DNA of 5,631 nucleotides from Candidatus Roizmanbacteria bacterium CG11_big_fil_rev_8_21_14_0_20_36_8 (GTDB lineage: Bacteria > Patescibacteriota > Microgenomatia > UBA1406 > GWC2-37-13), in assembly GCA_002796045.1 (NCBI GenBank), contig PCVM01000096.1, positions 1-5,631 of the forward strand. The letters are read 5' to 3'. The notes under the pieces are model-generated. The model saw nothing but the letters and a program-made list of their open reading frames with translations. It was not told the DNA's origin and ran no database searches. The translations under genes and the position numbers were made by a program. Every line of letters begins with the position of its first letter. Position 1 is the stretch's first letter. Shown in pieces: positions 1-5,063 of the stretch.

Positions 1-1
1 C

Positions 2-421
2 TTATTTGTTGCTGAAATTGATGAGGAACTTACCAAGCTAAACAATGGTGACTATCCGACAGATGACAAATACAAACATGAAGTTTTAGCACCAAAGGTG
101 ATAGAAAATGTGTTGGCAAGAGACGAAATTTTATTTTTTACTAATACTGACTATTTCACCGTAGACAATTTAAAAGCCGCTAGGACAAAAGGGTTCAAGA
201 TTGTTCTATTGTCACTTAATCTTAATGATCTAATAAAGAGAAATGAAACCCGTGTTAAAGAAGAAGGCTATTCTGATTTGAGTCAGTGGTTGGAAGGTAT
301 GGTGGAATACCAAACTAAGATCGAGAAATTGGGTTTAGTTGATATCATTCTTGACGCAAGCTTGTCAACAGAAAAAATAGCGAGTAAGTTATTAGAGATT
401 GGGAAAAGAACGGATGCCTAG
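2..421 (+). CDS. P-loop nucleotide kinase-like protein, C-terminal part (5' truncated by window edge)
   Basis: The frame is open from the left edge to a TAG at 419-421, giving about 139 residues with no start visible inside the window. The segment around 140-260 reads as a beta strand (ILFFTNTDYF), a helix, a second strand (GFKIVLLSLN) and then a basic stretch with RNETR followed by EEGY. This resembles the LID and adenine-side region of adenylate/guanylate/shikimate-kinase-like P-loop enzymes. The end (DIILDAS, then STEKIASKLLE) matches the usual closing strand and helix of such kinases. The Walker A motif would lie upstream and cannot be seen, so substrate and exact family are unknown. An internal GTG at 98 is possible as a start but unlikely, because the coding sense continues smoothly upstream (for example ELTKLNNGDYPTDD). 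Copy A of the minus-strand repeat starts right after the stop codon, and no terminator is visible. Confidence 0.6.
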   Translation, partial: LFVAEIDEELTKLNNGDYPTDDKYKHEVLAPKVIENVLARDEILFFTNTDYFTVDNLKAARTKGFKIVLLSLNLNDLIKRNETRVKEEGYSDLSQWLEGMVEYQTKIEKLGLVDIILDASLSTEKIASKLLEIGKRTDA

Positions 422-548
422 ATGATCTTTAAGAGCTTGTAGCTGTAAAACAAGATCCTGTGTGATATAGTCATCCAGGCTAAATAGATTCGAGCTGAGT
501 ACCGTTACCAGCTCAATAGCGAAATGGTTTTGTGTTTTCCTTAATTTT
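422..548 (-). pseudogene. Copy A: short-form remnant of a repeated minus-strand coding module
   Basis: Read on the minus strand, this stretch encodes ELVTVLSSNLFSLDDYI followed shortly by DLVLQLQALKDH. Copy B (922-1182) encodes ELVTVIGSDLFDLDDYI and later DVILQLNVFEDY. Copy C (2530-2633) encodes LLSSYL and LNLILQLNALKSY. The DNA matches copy B exactly over 16 nt (463-478 against 1107-1122) and over 11 nt (504-514 against 1148-1158), with identical 41-nt offsets. Differences between A and B in the ELVTV segment fall mostly at third and first codon positions of this frame, which supports former coding. The open frame has no good start and runs against the kinase stop codon. Relative to B, about 25 residues between DDYI and LQL are missing. 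The family is not recognised. No other gene is visible between 422 and 688. Confidence 0.5.
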
Positions 549-554
549 CCTTAA
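535..554. repeat. Perfect 10-bp tandem duplication (TTTTCCTTAA x2)
   Basis: TTTTCCTTAA occurs at 535-544 and again at 545-554 with no gap. It lies at the upstream (minus-strand 5') edge of copy A. It looks like a slippage duplication in a decaying region; no function is evident. Confidence 0.85.
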
Positions 555-673
555 GAAATCAATCTTTTCCCAAGTTCTAGCCACTATTTTGACTATATAA
601 CTGTTAGCCTGGAAAAATGTTTACCGGATATGAGAATCGGACCTATGAGAATTTCTTTTACAAGCAGAACGGT

Positions 674-679
674 TATACT
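674..679 (+). promoter_or_regulatory. Candidate -10 box (TATACT) for the small membrane protein gene
   Basis: TATACT matches the sigma70 -10 consensus at 5 of 6 positions and ends 9 nt before the GTG at 689. Initiation would therefore fall about 2-3 nt before the start codon. The -35 region is poor (TTTCTT at 652-657, 16-nt spacer). Support comes mainly from the same spacing recurring at the fic and GH18 genes. Confidence 0.4.
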
Positions 680-688
680 TAGGGTAGT

Positions 689-925
689 GTGTCGAAAAAA
701 ACGATGATTATTTTAGTTTTATTACTTCCATTACTTTTAATTTCAGGTTTATGGATATACGGTTTTGTTCAGTCGAACGACTTTTCAGTTCCAACTAAAT
801 TTTCGATCCCCGTGGCTGGAAAAGAGAAACTTTTCCGAGATGGATCAATAACATGTTATGTCCAACATTTGTTCCCTAAAAAAAGGTGTTTTCACCACGA
901 GGATCATTCGGTACCCAAATATTAG
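689..925 (+). CDS. Small membrane-anchored protein, possibly a truncated N-terminal fragment
   Basis: This is a 78-residue ORF starting with GTG at 689. The N-terminus is MSKKT followed by a strongly hydrophobic segment at residues 6-27 (rich in L and I, ending GLWIYGF), a typical signal anchor or uncleaved signal peptide with the basic end inside. The remaining ~50 residues (VPTKFSIPVAGKEKLFRDGS, then a Cys/His/Lys-rich tail HLFPKKRCFHHEDH) would be outside the membrane. I do not recognise a domain. The tail composition changes abruptly, and the TAG at 923-925 overlaps the stop codon of minus-strand copy B, so the 3' part may have been replaced or lost by frameshift. A weak AGGG at 681-684 precedes the GTG by 4 nt, but initiation from the -10 box at 674 would leave almost no leader. 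It could be a real small membrane protein; the truncated-fragment reading seems about equally likely. Confidence 0.5.
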   Translation: MSKKTMIILVLLLPLLLISGLWIYGFVQSNDFSVPTKFSIPVAGKEKLFRDGSITCYVQHLFPKKRCFHHEDHSVPKY

Positions 926-1182
926 CATATTTTTCGATCATTGCGTCGTCTGCCAAATACTTCTAAAAACATAAATGGATTTATTTTTTCGGGATAGTCT
1001 TCGAATACGTTTAGTTGTAAAATAACATCAGCTTTTACGTAATAGCGAATAATTATTTTTACCGTTGTTTCAAATGACATATCAGAATGTTCGAGTAGAT
1101 ATGATTTGATATAGTCATCCAGATCAAATAGGTCTGAACCAATTACGGTTACCAGCTCCATATGGAACAGCCATGTCTTCAA
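922..1182 (-). pseudogene. Copy B: long-form minus-strand repeat ORF (86 codons), unknown family, probably decayed
   Basis: The open frame starts at a TTG (1182-1180) or an internal ATG (1161-1159, giving MELVTV) and ends with TAA at 924-922. The product is mostly helical by composition: MELVTVIGSDLFDLDDYIK, then SFETTVKIIIRYYVKADV, LQLNVFEDYPEK and a basic tail FGRRRNDRK. It shares its N-terminal and LQL segments with copies A and C in the same frame, so this is the real coding frame of the family. Upstream on the same strand two other frames also read as protein: 1349-1266 (CQEWFVDNDKVEIEPF) and 1234-1124 (MAADLFYVIRIFQAIRMFED, after a purine-rich GGGTGGGAG). This suggests a longer gene broken by frameshifts. 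No domain is recognised. It runs divergently from fic, and the shared region between them holds the fic promoter. A short functional gene cannot be excluded. Confidence 0.4.
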
Positions 1183-1316
1183 ACATGCGAATAGCTTGAA
1201 ATATCCGGATGACGTAGAATAAGTCGGCAGCCATCCCGTCTCCCACCCTTACGATTCATAACTATTTACCTTGGAAAAGGCTCAATTTCCACTTTATCGT
1301 TATCCACAAACCACTC

Positions 1317-1345
1317 TTGACAATCGACTAATAATCGCCTACTAT
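1317..1345 (+). promoter_or_regulatory. Near-consensus sigma70 promoter of fic
   Basis: A perfect -35 TTGACA lies at 1317-1322, followed by exactly 17 nt and a -10 TACTAT at 1340-1345 (5 of 6 consensus). Initiation about 7 nt downstream would fall at 1352-1354, at or just before the fic ATG at 1354. The mRNA would be leaderless, and there is no Shine-Dalgarno sequence. The downstream flank ACTATTTGACTATAT is nearly repeated at 583-599. Confidence 0.8.
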
Positions 1346-1353
1346 TTGACTAT

Positions 1354-2409
1354 ATGTTTACTCATAAATACACGATTACAGATCAACTTCTCGCAAATAT
1401 CACCCGAATTAACGCACTAATTAGAGACTTAAATGACCGTCGATTTCCTAAAGTCGTATTAGTAGAATTTGAAAAAACAGCTCGGGAAGTCTCAACTTTT
1501 GCTTCAACTAGCATTGAAGGCAATCCTCTTCCTTTGACCGAGGTGAAAAAAATACTTAAATCAAAACCAGCTAATCTTCGAGATAGCGAAAAAGAAGTTA
1601 TCAACTATAACCACGCATTGGAAACACTCAATCAACTTTTGGAATCTGATCAACTAGAATTGTCCCTCACACTTGTTCTTAATATTCACAAACAGGTTGT
1701 CGATGGGCTACTTCCTGTTTTCGAGATTGGTAAACTCAGGCAACATCCAGTAGTTGTGAATGATCCAAGGACTGGAAAAATAGTTTATTTGCCTCCTGAT
1801 GTGGAAAACGTAAAAAAACTTACCGAGGGCTTGATTTCTTATGTCAAAGATAACGACAAGATTGTCGATCCTTTGATTCTGGCAGGCATCTTTCATAAGC
1901 AAATGGTCATTATTCATCCATTTATGGACGGAAATGGTAGAACAACTAGACTGGCAACAAAAGTACTTTTAGCTAAAATGGGCTTAAATACCTTTAATCT
2001 CTTTAGTTTTGAGAATTATTACAACCAAAATGTCACCAAATATTTCCAAACAGTCGGAGAGTATGGTAATTATAATGACTTGGTAGCTGCAATCGACTTT
2101 ACGAACTGGCTTGAATATTTTACTGGAGGATTGATAGATGAACTCTTGAGAGTCAATAAACTCCTACCTACCATTGGGACTACGCCTGATACAAAGCTTG
2201 AGGTTTACCATTTAAAAATCATTGAATATTGTAAACAAAATGGTTTTATTACTGATCGTAACTACGCTGAACTGACTGATAGGGCGAAAGCAACACGAAC
2301 TTTAGACTTTCAAAAACTTCTTGACCTAGAGTTGATAGAACGTAAAGGTAAAGGAAGATCCACGTACTACTCACTGAAAGATTCAGGCTCTTTCACTCGA
2401 GATCATTGA
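1354..2409 (+). CDS. fic: Fic-domain AMP-transferase (class II, N-terminal autoinhibitory motif) with C-terminal winged helix
   Basis: This is a complete 351-residue protein. Fic enzymes usually transfer AMP from ATP to a Ser, Thr or Tyr hydroxyl of a target protein in the cytosol. The active-site motif HPFMDGNGR is intact at residues 188-196, with catalytic H188, D192 and R196. The inhibitory helix motif (S/T)xxxE(G/N) is present as S51-TSI-E55-G56 near the N-terminus, the class II arrangement in which the Glu blocks productive ATP binding until relieved. A probable target-docking beta hairpin (flap) lies at about 132-149 (VVVNDPRTGK...YLPP). Residues ~280-341 form a winged-helix-like unit (helices around ITDRNYAELT and FQKLLDLELI, then the wing ERKGKGRSTYY), common in this Fic subfamily and perhaps used for DNA or target binding. 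The ATG is the first possible start and sits directly after a strong promoter. The gene stands alone; no separate antitoxin gene adjoins it, as expected for a self-inhibited Fic. The target is unknown. Confidence 0.93.
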   Translation: MFTHKYTITDQLLANITRINALIRDLNDRRFPKVVLVEFEKTAREVSTFASTSIEGNPLPLTEVKKILKSKPANLRDSEKEVINYNHALETLNQLLESDQLELSLTLVLNIHKQVVDGLLPVFEIGKLRQHPVVVNDPRTGKIVYLPPDVENVKKLTEGLISYVKDNDKIVDPLILAGIFHKQMVIIHPFMDGNGRTTRLATKVLLAKMGLNTFNLFSFENYYNQNVTKYFQTVGEYGNYNDLVAAIDFTNWLEYFTGGLIDELLRVNKLLPTIGTTPDTKLEVYHLKIIEYCKQNGFITDRNYAELTDRAKATRTLDFQKLLDLELIERKGKGRSTYYSLKDSGSFTRDH

Positions 2410-2529
2410 AATCAATAAAAAGATCACTTTGTTGAGAAGGGAAAAATAGTTTGTCTCAGGTATCTTAATTCAACGTTTATTCTGACTTTCCAACGTCAAT
2501 CTAAACTATAAGTAATAAAAGATTTTCCC

Positions 2530-2633
2530 ACATAGGACTTAAGCGCATTTAATTGTAAAATTAAATTTAGAGTGGTTTAGTCACGTAAGTACGAACTGAG
2601 TAACGTCCCCCGCTCCATAAGAGAATTGTTTTG
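2530..2633 (-). pseudogene. Copy C: degenerate short-form remnant of the minus-strand repeat, cut by the IS
   Basis: On the minus strand the sequence reads MERGTLLSSYLRD, a stop, and then LNLILQLNALKSYVGK. It aligns with copy A along its length apart from a 9-nt gap, for example 2591-2601 (ACGAACTGAGT) against 490-500, and AAGCGC..TTAATTGTAAAA (2540-2559) against 430-449. Like A, it lacks the ~25 residues found in copy B between DDYI and LQL. An internal stop and the loss of ELV show that it is decayed. The IS1595-type element begins 3 nt after it, so its upstream part is gone. The rest of the fic-IS gap (2410-2529) holds no gene or clear terminator that I can see. Confidence 0.45.
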
Positions 2634-2636
2634 TAA

Positions 2637-2652
2637 GGCTCTAGACTAGCAC
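2637..2652 (+). repeat. IS1595-type left terminal inverted repeat
   Basis: GGCTCTAGACTAGCAC is the inverse of the right end at 3337-3352 with one mismatch in 16. The transposase stop codon (minus-strand TAG at 2643-2641) lies inside this repeat. Confidence 0.9.
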
Positions 2653-3316
2653 TTTAACAATTTGTAATAGATCTTTGTATAGAATCGATGGAGCTTTGCT
2701 CCATCTCCATTCACACTCCTTTAAGTGTAATGGAAAGTTTTTCTTTACTCCATTGAATTTGACAAGACGACGCTTGCAAAAAGACCAGAAGGATTCAATA
2801 CCATTGATATGAGTTCCTCTTTTATTTGAAAACTCATCTTTTGTATGATTGATTCTCAGGTGTTTATCATATCCCACATCCACGAGTCCAGTGTATCCTC
2901 GCCATGAGTCTGAATAGATCGTGCTAGTTATATCTATTTTTCTTTTCATAACAGCATGTAATGTCCTTCTTTTGCAGTTTGGTATGATACGAGTGAATAC
3001 TTGCCCTTTTTCTTTCATAAATACCAAAGACTACTTTTTTGAACGATGTTCCTCGACCTCTTTTACTTGATTTACCTTTGATTCGTCTTGGACCAAAGTA
3101 TGATTCATCTACTTCTATTTCACCATCAACAAATCGTTTCATTTGATGAACTTGATGATGATATATCAGTTGACGAATTTTATTATAATATTTGTTAACA
3201 GTATTACGGTTCATATGCAAAATACCAGAAGTCTGAGTAGCTGTTAAATCATGTGAAAAACACCATAAAAGCTATTTCTTCTTGTATTTTGAAATTGGAC
3301 TGTTGTTACAAACCAT
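2641..3316 (-). pseudogene. IS1595-family (ISXO2-like) DDE transposase with a nonsense codon and a frameshift
   Basis: The reading starts at ATG 3316-3314 (MVCNNSPISKYKKK). It meets an in-frame TAG at 3274-3272, then continues in the same frame as CFSHDLTATQ, MNRNTVNKYYNKIR and VDESYFG. A +1 shift near 3019-3021, consistent with one extra base in a TTT run on the coding strand, moves to the frame that encodes KEKGQVFTRIIPN, SDSWRGY, HINGIESFWSFCKRR and HLKECEWRW, ending at 2641. Catalytic-type residues are present: D (3107-3109), D (2908-2910), and N/E of HINGIE (near 2803 and 2794). The total of ~225 codons is the normal length for IS1016-type enzymes, so nothing is missing apart from the two lesions. 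Sequencing error is possible for the frameshift but less likely for two independent lesions. Programmed +1 shifting is not usual in this family. Confidence 0.87.
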
Positions 3317-3336
3317 ATCTCTAGTTTAGCAAATAT

Positions 3337-3352
3337 GCGCTAGTCTAGAGCC
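3337..3352 (-). repeat. IS1595-type right terminal inverted repeat
   Basis: Read on the minus strand this is GGCTCTAGACTAGCGC, matching the left end at 15 of 16 positions. A -10-like TAAACT (minus strand, 3328-3323) lies just inside it, 6 nt before the transposase ATG. Confidence 0.9.
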
Positions 3353-3461
3353 TTACCTATTACAATACAGATAGAATACATTCCAAGCTTAAGATGTCAC
3401 CAAGATCGTTTTACAAACAATTTCAAATGAAGTGCGTGTCTAAATTAGCGGGGACTTGACA
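3353..3461 (+). pseudogene. C-terminal remnant of an rve-type (integrase core) transposase, with probable right end of its IS
   Basis: Starting directly at the IS1595 boundary, the plus strand reads LTYYNTDRIHSKLKMSPRSF, then YKQFQMKCVSKLAGT, ending with TGA at 3457-3459. The YYNT.RIHS.L...P pattern is the hallmark tail of rve/DDE integrase-core transposases (IS3/IS481-like), where it closes the catalytic domain. Only ~35 codons survive; the catalytic DDE residues and the start are absent. The 3' end, GCGGGGACTTGACA (3448-3461), reads TGTCAAGTCCCCGC on the minus strand, a TGT...-type terminus expected of such elements, so the IS probably ended near 3461. Family assignment beyond rve-type is uncertain. 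Confidence 0.6.
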
Positions 3462-3462
3462 C

Positions 3463-3657
3463 ATGAAGGTTTCTGAGCTTGGTAACAGCACACGACTTGA
3501 TGCGAATTCTAATCCTGGACCTGATGGTGAATGGGAGTATTCTTATACAATAATTCATCAGGAGAGCGATATTCCTGTCATTGTTGGATTGGAGTCAATT
3601 ACGTATAAAGGGATACGAGTTCATCTCCATCCATTCATTCTTTCAGCAGTTAAATAA
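3463..3657 (+). CDS. Small hypothetical ORF (64 codons), possibly a gene fragment
   Basis: The ORF runs from ATG 3463 to TAA 3655-3657, starting right after the transposase remnant and sharing its frame across a single TGA. The product (MKVSELGNSTRLDANSNPGPDGEWEY..., ending HLHPFILSAVK) is soluble and polar, with a Gly/Pro/Asp-rich loop NPGPDGEW, and has no membrane segment. I do not recognise a family. The sequence looks protein-coding, but there is no good promoter or Shine-Dalgarno sequence. The TTGACA at 3456-3461 belongs to the presumed IS end and has no acceptable -10 downstream. It may be the 3' remnant of a gene cut by the IS, using a fortuitous ATG, or a small gene. It ends 36 bp before the GH18 gene. 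Confidence 0.4.
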   Translation: MKVSELGNSTRLDANSNPGPDGEWEYSYTIIHQESDIPVIVGLESITYKGIRVHLHPFILSAVK

Positions 3658-3682
3658 ACTCTTTAACCTTCGTGATATTAAG

Positions 3683-3688
3683 TATAAT
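3683..3688 (+). promoter_or_regulatory. Consensus -10 (TATAAT) of the GH18 gene; leaderless architecture
   Basis: A perfect TATAAT ends 5 nt before the ATG at 3694, which places initiation at about the start codon. The -35 is weak (CTTTAA at 3661-3666, 16-nt spacer). No Shine-Dalgarno sequence exists between box and ATG. Confidence 0.65.
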
Positions 3689-3693
3689 GAATC

Positions 3694-4947
3694 ATGCTTC
3701 ATCAATTTCGATTAAATCAGGAACATGATCACAATCGAAAGCACGAAATTGCTATTTATCTATTTTTATCTCTGACCTCGATAATTCTCGGATTAATTTT
3801 TTATACAATTGATAATTACTCAGAAGTATTTCAACTTGTAAATAGTAGGCAGCTCTCCCCAGTAACCCAAAATCACGAAAACCCTAATCAATCAAATACA
3901 AAACTGAAGCATCGTGAAACAATAGGTTTTCTTCCGTCTTGGTCAATAGCTCAAAATGCAAAAGTTCATACAGAATATCTAGATCAAATAATTTACTTCG
4001 GTATTGGGATTGACGAGACTGGGACTTTGATGAAGATTGACAATGTGGGAAATGAACTAATTGAATGGAAATACTTTTATGGAAATGAATTTAAAAATAT
4101 TAGGAAAAGTGCCAAGCAAACCAATACGAAAATATTGATCGCTATCAAAAATTTTGACAATGTATCTATCGACACCTTAATTAGTTCTGATTCAAATCGA
4201 AACCGCGCCATACTACAAATATCAAGATTGGTTAATGATTATGATCTTGATGGAGTTAATATTGATTTTGAATATTTTACTCAAACCGACTTTCCAACAA
4301 TGAAATTTTATAATCAATTTTTACATGAACTATCAGAAAGTCTTAAAGAAACAAATAGTGAAAGTATAATTTCGGTTGATGTGAATGCTACAGCAGTCTA
4401 CCATGACAATGCATATGATATGGTAAAAATTGGCGATGTAGTCGATCAAGTAATAGTTATGGGTTATGATTTTCACCGCCCAATATCAACTAACGCTGGT
4501 CCTGTTGCACCACTCGACTCAGAAGGAGGTGCGCCTAGTCTTTTGCAAACGATCAATTCTCTGCGCGGAAGAGTTGAAAGTAATAGAGTTATCTTAGGAA
4601 TACCTCTGTATGGTTACGAGTGGCAAACATATACAATCGATTATGCCAGTAAAACAGTACCTGACTCTGGCGCTATTGCCACATATAAACGAGTTCAAGA
4701 ACTATTGACAAATCGTGATGATCTCCAATTATCATATGATCCTGTTTCACAATCACCTCGAATAACTTATTTTCAAAATGGTTTAATTAAGCAGATTTAC
4801 TACGAAGATGATAAATCAATTCAAAAAAAATTAGAATTTATCAAAGAGAATGAACTTGCTGGAGTTGCTCTTTGGACGCTTGGATATGAAGGTGATTATA
4901 TCGAGCCTTGGAATATCATCAAAGATTTTCGAACCAATGCTTTGTAG
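3694..4947 (+). CDS. Membrane-anchored glycoside hydrolase family 18 protein (chitinase/peptidoglycan hydrolase-like)
   Basis: This is a complete 417-residue protein. Residues 1-18 are polar and basic, and 19-39 form a transmembrane signal anchor (IAIYLFLSLTSIILGLIFYT), so the enzyme should face outside. After a ~30-residue linker the GH18 TIM barrel starts near 68 (ETIGFLPSW) and runs to the C-terminus. The catalytic strand-4 motif is DGVNIDFE at 186-193, with E193 as the proton donor and D191 assisting; N replaces the second Asp of the DxxDxDxE consensus, as is common in YaaH/SpoVS-neighbouring spore-type GH18 enzymes. MGYDF at 256-260 is the strand-6 motif, and LWTLGYEGD at 393-401 carries the C-terminal barrel Trp (W394). 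No LysM or carbohydrate-binding module is seen. Family members cleave beta-1,4-linked GlcNAc-containing glycans (chitin, peptidoglycan and similar) with substrate-assisted catalysis; the substrate here is not determined. The ATG is fixed by the membrane anchor. Confidence 0.9.
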   Translation: MLHQFRLNQEHDHNRKHEIAIYLFLSLTSIILGLIFYTIDNYSEVFQLVNSRQLSPVTQNHENPNQSNTKLKHRETIGFLPSWSIAQNAKVHTEYLDQIIYFGIGIDETGTLMKIDNVGNELIEWKYFYGNEFKNIRKSAKQTNTKILIAIKNFDNVSIDTLISSDSNRNRAILQISRLVNDYDLDGVNIDFEYFTQTDFPTMKFYNQFLHELSESLKETNSESIISVDVNATAVYHDNAYDMVKIGDVVDQVIVMGYDFHRPISTNAGPVAPLDSEGGAPSLLQTINSLRGRVESNRVILGIPLYGYEWQTYTIDYASKTVPDSGAIATYKRVQELLTNRDDLQLSYDPVSQSPRITYFQNGLIKQIYYEDDKSIQKKLEFIKENELAGVALWTLGYEGDYIEPWNIIKDFRTNAL

Positions 4948-4969
4948 ATAATACTCGACAAGCAGTGCG

Positions 4970-4978
4970 TGATATAAT
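4970..4978 (+). promoter_or_regulatory. Extended -10 promoter (TGATATAAT) for tRNA-Thr and the downstream gene
   Basis: TG at 4970-4971, one spacer base and a perfect TATAAT at 4973-4978 form an extended -10 element. Such elements need little or no -35, and no good -35 is seen at normal spacing. Initiation about 7 nt downstream (~4985) lies just ahead of the tRNA 5' end at 4988. The same transcript would run into the CDS at 5064. Confidence 0.65.
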
Positions 4979-4987
4979 TTAGAAATT

Positions 4988-5060
4988 GCCGATATAGCTC
5001 AGTTGGTAGAGCAGTCCCTTCGTAAGGGAAAGGTCGGAGGTTCAACTCCTCTTATCGGCT
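4988..5060 (+). tRNA. trnT: tRNA-Thr, anticodon CGT
   Basis: The sequence folds into a full cloverleaf. The acceptor stem GCCGATA/TATCGGC has 7 perfect pairs, the D stem is GCTC/GAGC with loop AGTTGGTA, the anticodon loop is TTCGTAA with CGT at 5021-5023, and the T arm is GGAGG-TTCAACT-CCTCT. The top of the anticodon stem has a G27-A43 mismatch, leaving 4 pairs. The discriminator is T, and CCA is not encoded (CAT follows), so CCA must be added by a nucleotidyltransferase after 3' trimming. It decodes ACG threonine codons. Confidence 0.95.
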
Positions 5061-5063
5061 CAT

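Larger units (their letters stand above)
2637..3352. mobile_element. IS1595-family insertion sequence (716 bp, IS1016-like), transposase inactivated
   Basis: The element is bounded by inverted repeats beginning GGCTCTAGACTAGC at both ends and contains one transposase gene on the minus strand that nearly fills it. The length (~716 bp), the GG-initial ends and the VDESYFG...SDSWRGY...HINGIESFW protein motifs fit small IS1595-family elements of the IS1016 type. IS1595 elements normally make 8-bp target duplications. Here the flanks are TTTTGTAA and TTACCTAT, which do not match, although TAA/TTA extends the palindrome by 3 bp each side. The left flank is repeat copy C and the right flank is the end of an unrelated transposase gene, so the insertion site has been rearranged. 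Confidence 0.88.

Noticed and set aside
422..540. Minus-strand frame with a YGAGN-like pattern shared by the three repeat copies
   Set aside because: All three copies share a stop at the same place in this frame, and A/B differences fall at first and second rather than third codon positions, so the ELVTV frame is the better coding frame.
617..682. 21-codon ORF beginning MFTGYENRTYE, which starts like Fic (MFT)
   Set aside because: The similarity to the fic start is three residues only; the ORF stops inside the -10 box of the next gene and has no other support.
1383..1917. Two minus-strand open frames (1383-1604 and 1708-1917) inside fic
   Set aside because: Both are antisense to a well-supported Fic coding region with intact motifs, lack starts with signals, and encode no recognisable protein.
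2401..2418. Alternative genetic code with TGA read as glycine (code 25)
   Set aside because: fic ends in TGA and would gain only three codons if read through, so the window is not decisive; Gly codons GGT/GGA are used normally and no conserved Gly position is TGA.
3456..3484. TTGACA at 3456-3461 as a promoter -35
   Set aside because: The sequence 16-18 nt downstream (around TTGGTA) is a poor -10, and the TTGACA is better explained as the end of an IS.
4948..4987. Rho-independent terminator between the GH18 gene and the tRNA
   Set aside because: No GC-rich hairpin followed by a T-run is present in the 40-bp gap; none was seen after the kinase or fic genes either.
5036..5040. GGAGG as a Shine-Dalgarno sequence for the CDS at 5064
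   Set aside because: It is the 5' strand of the tRNA T stem, about 23 nt from the ATG, and is removed by tRNA processing.
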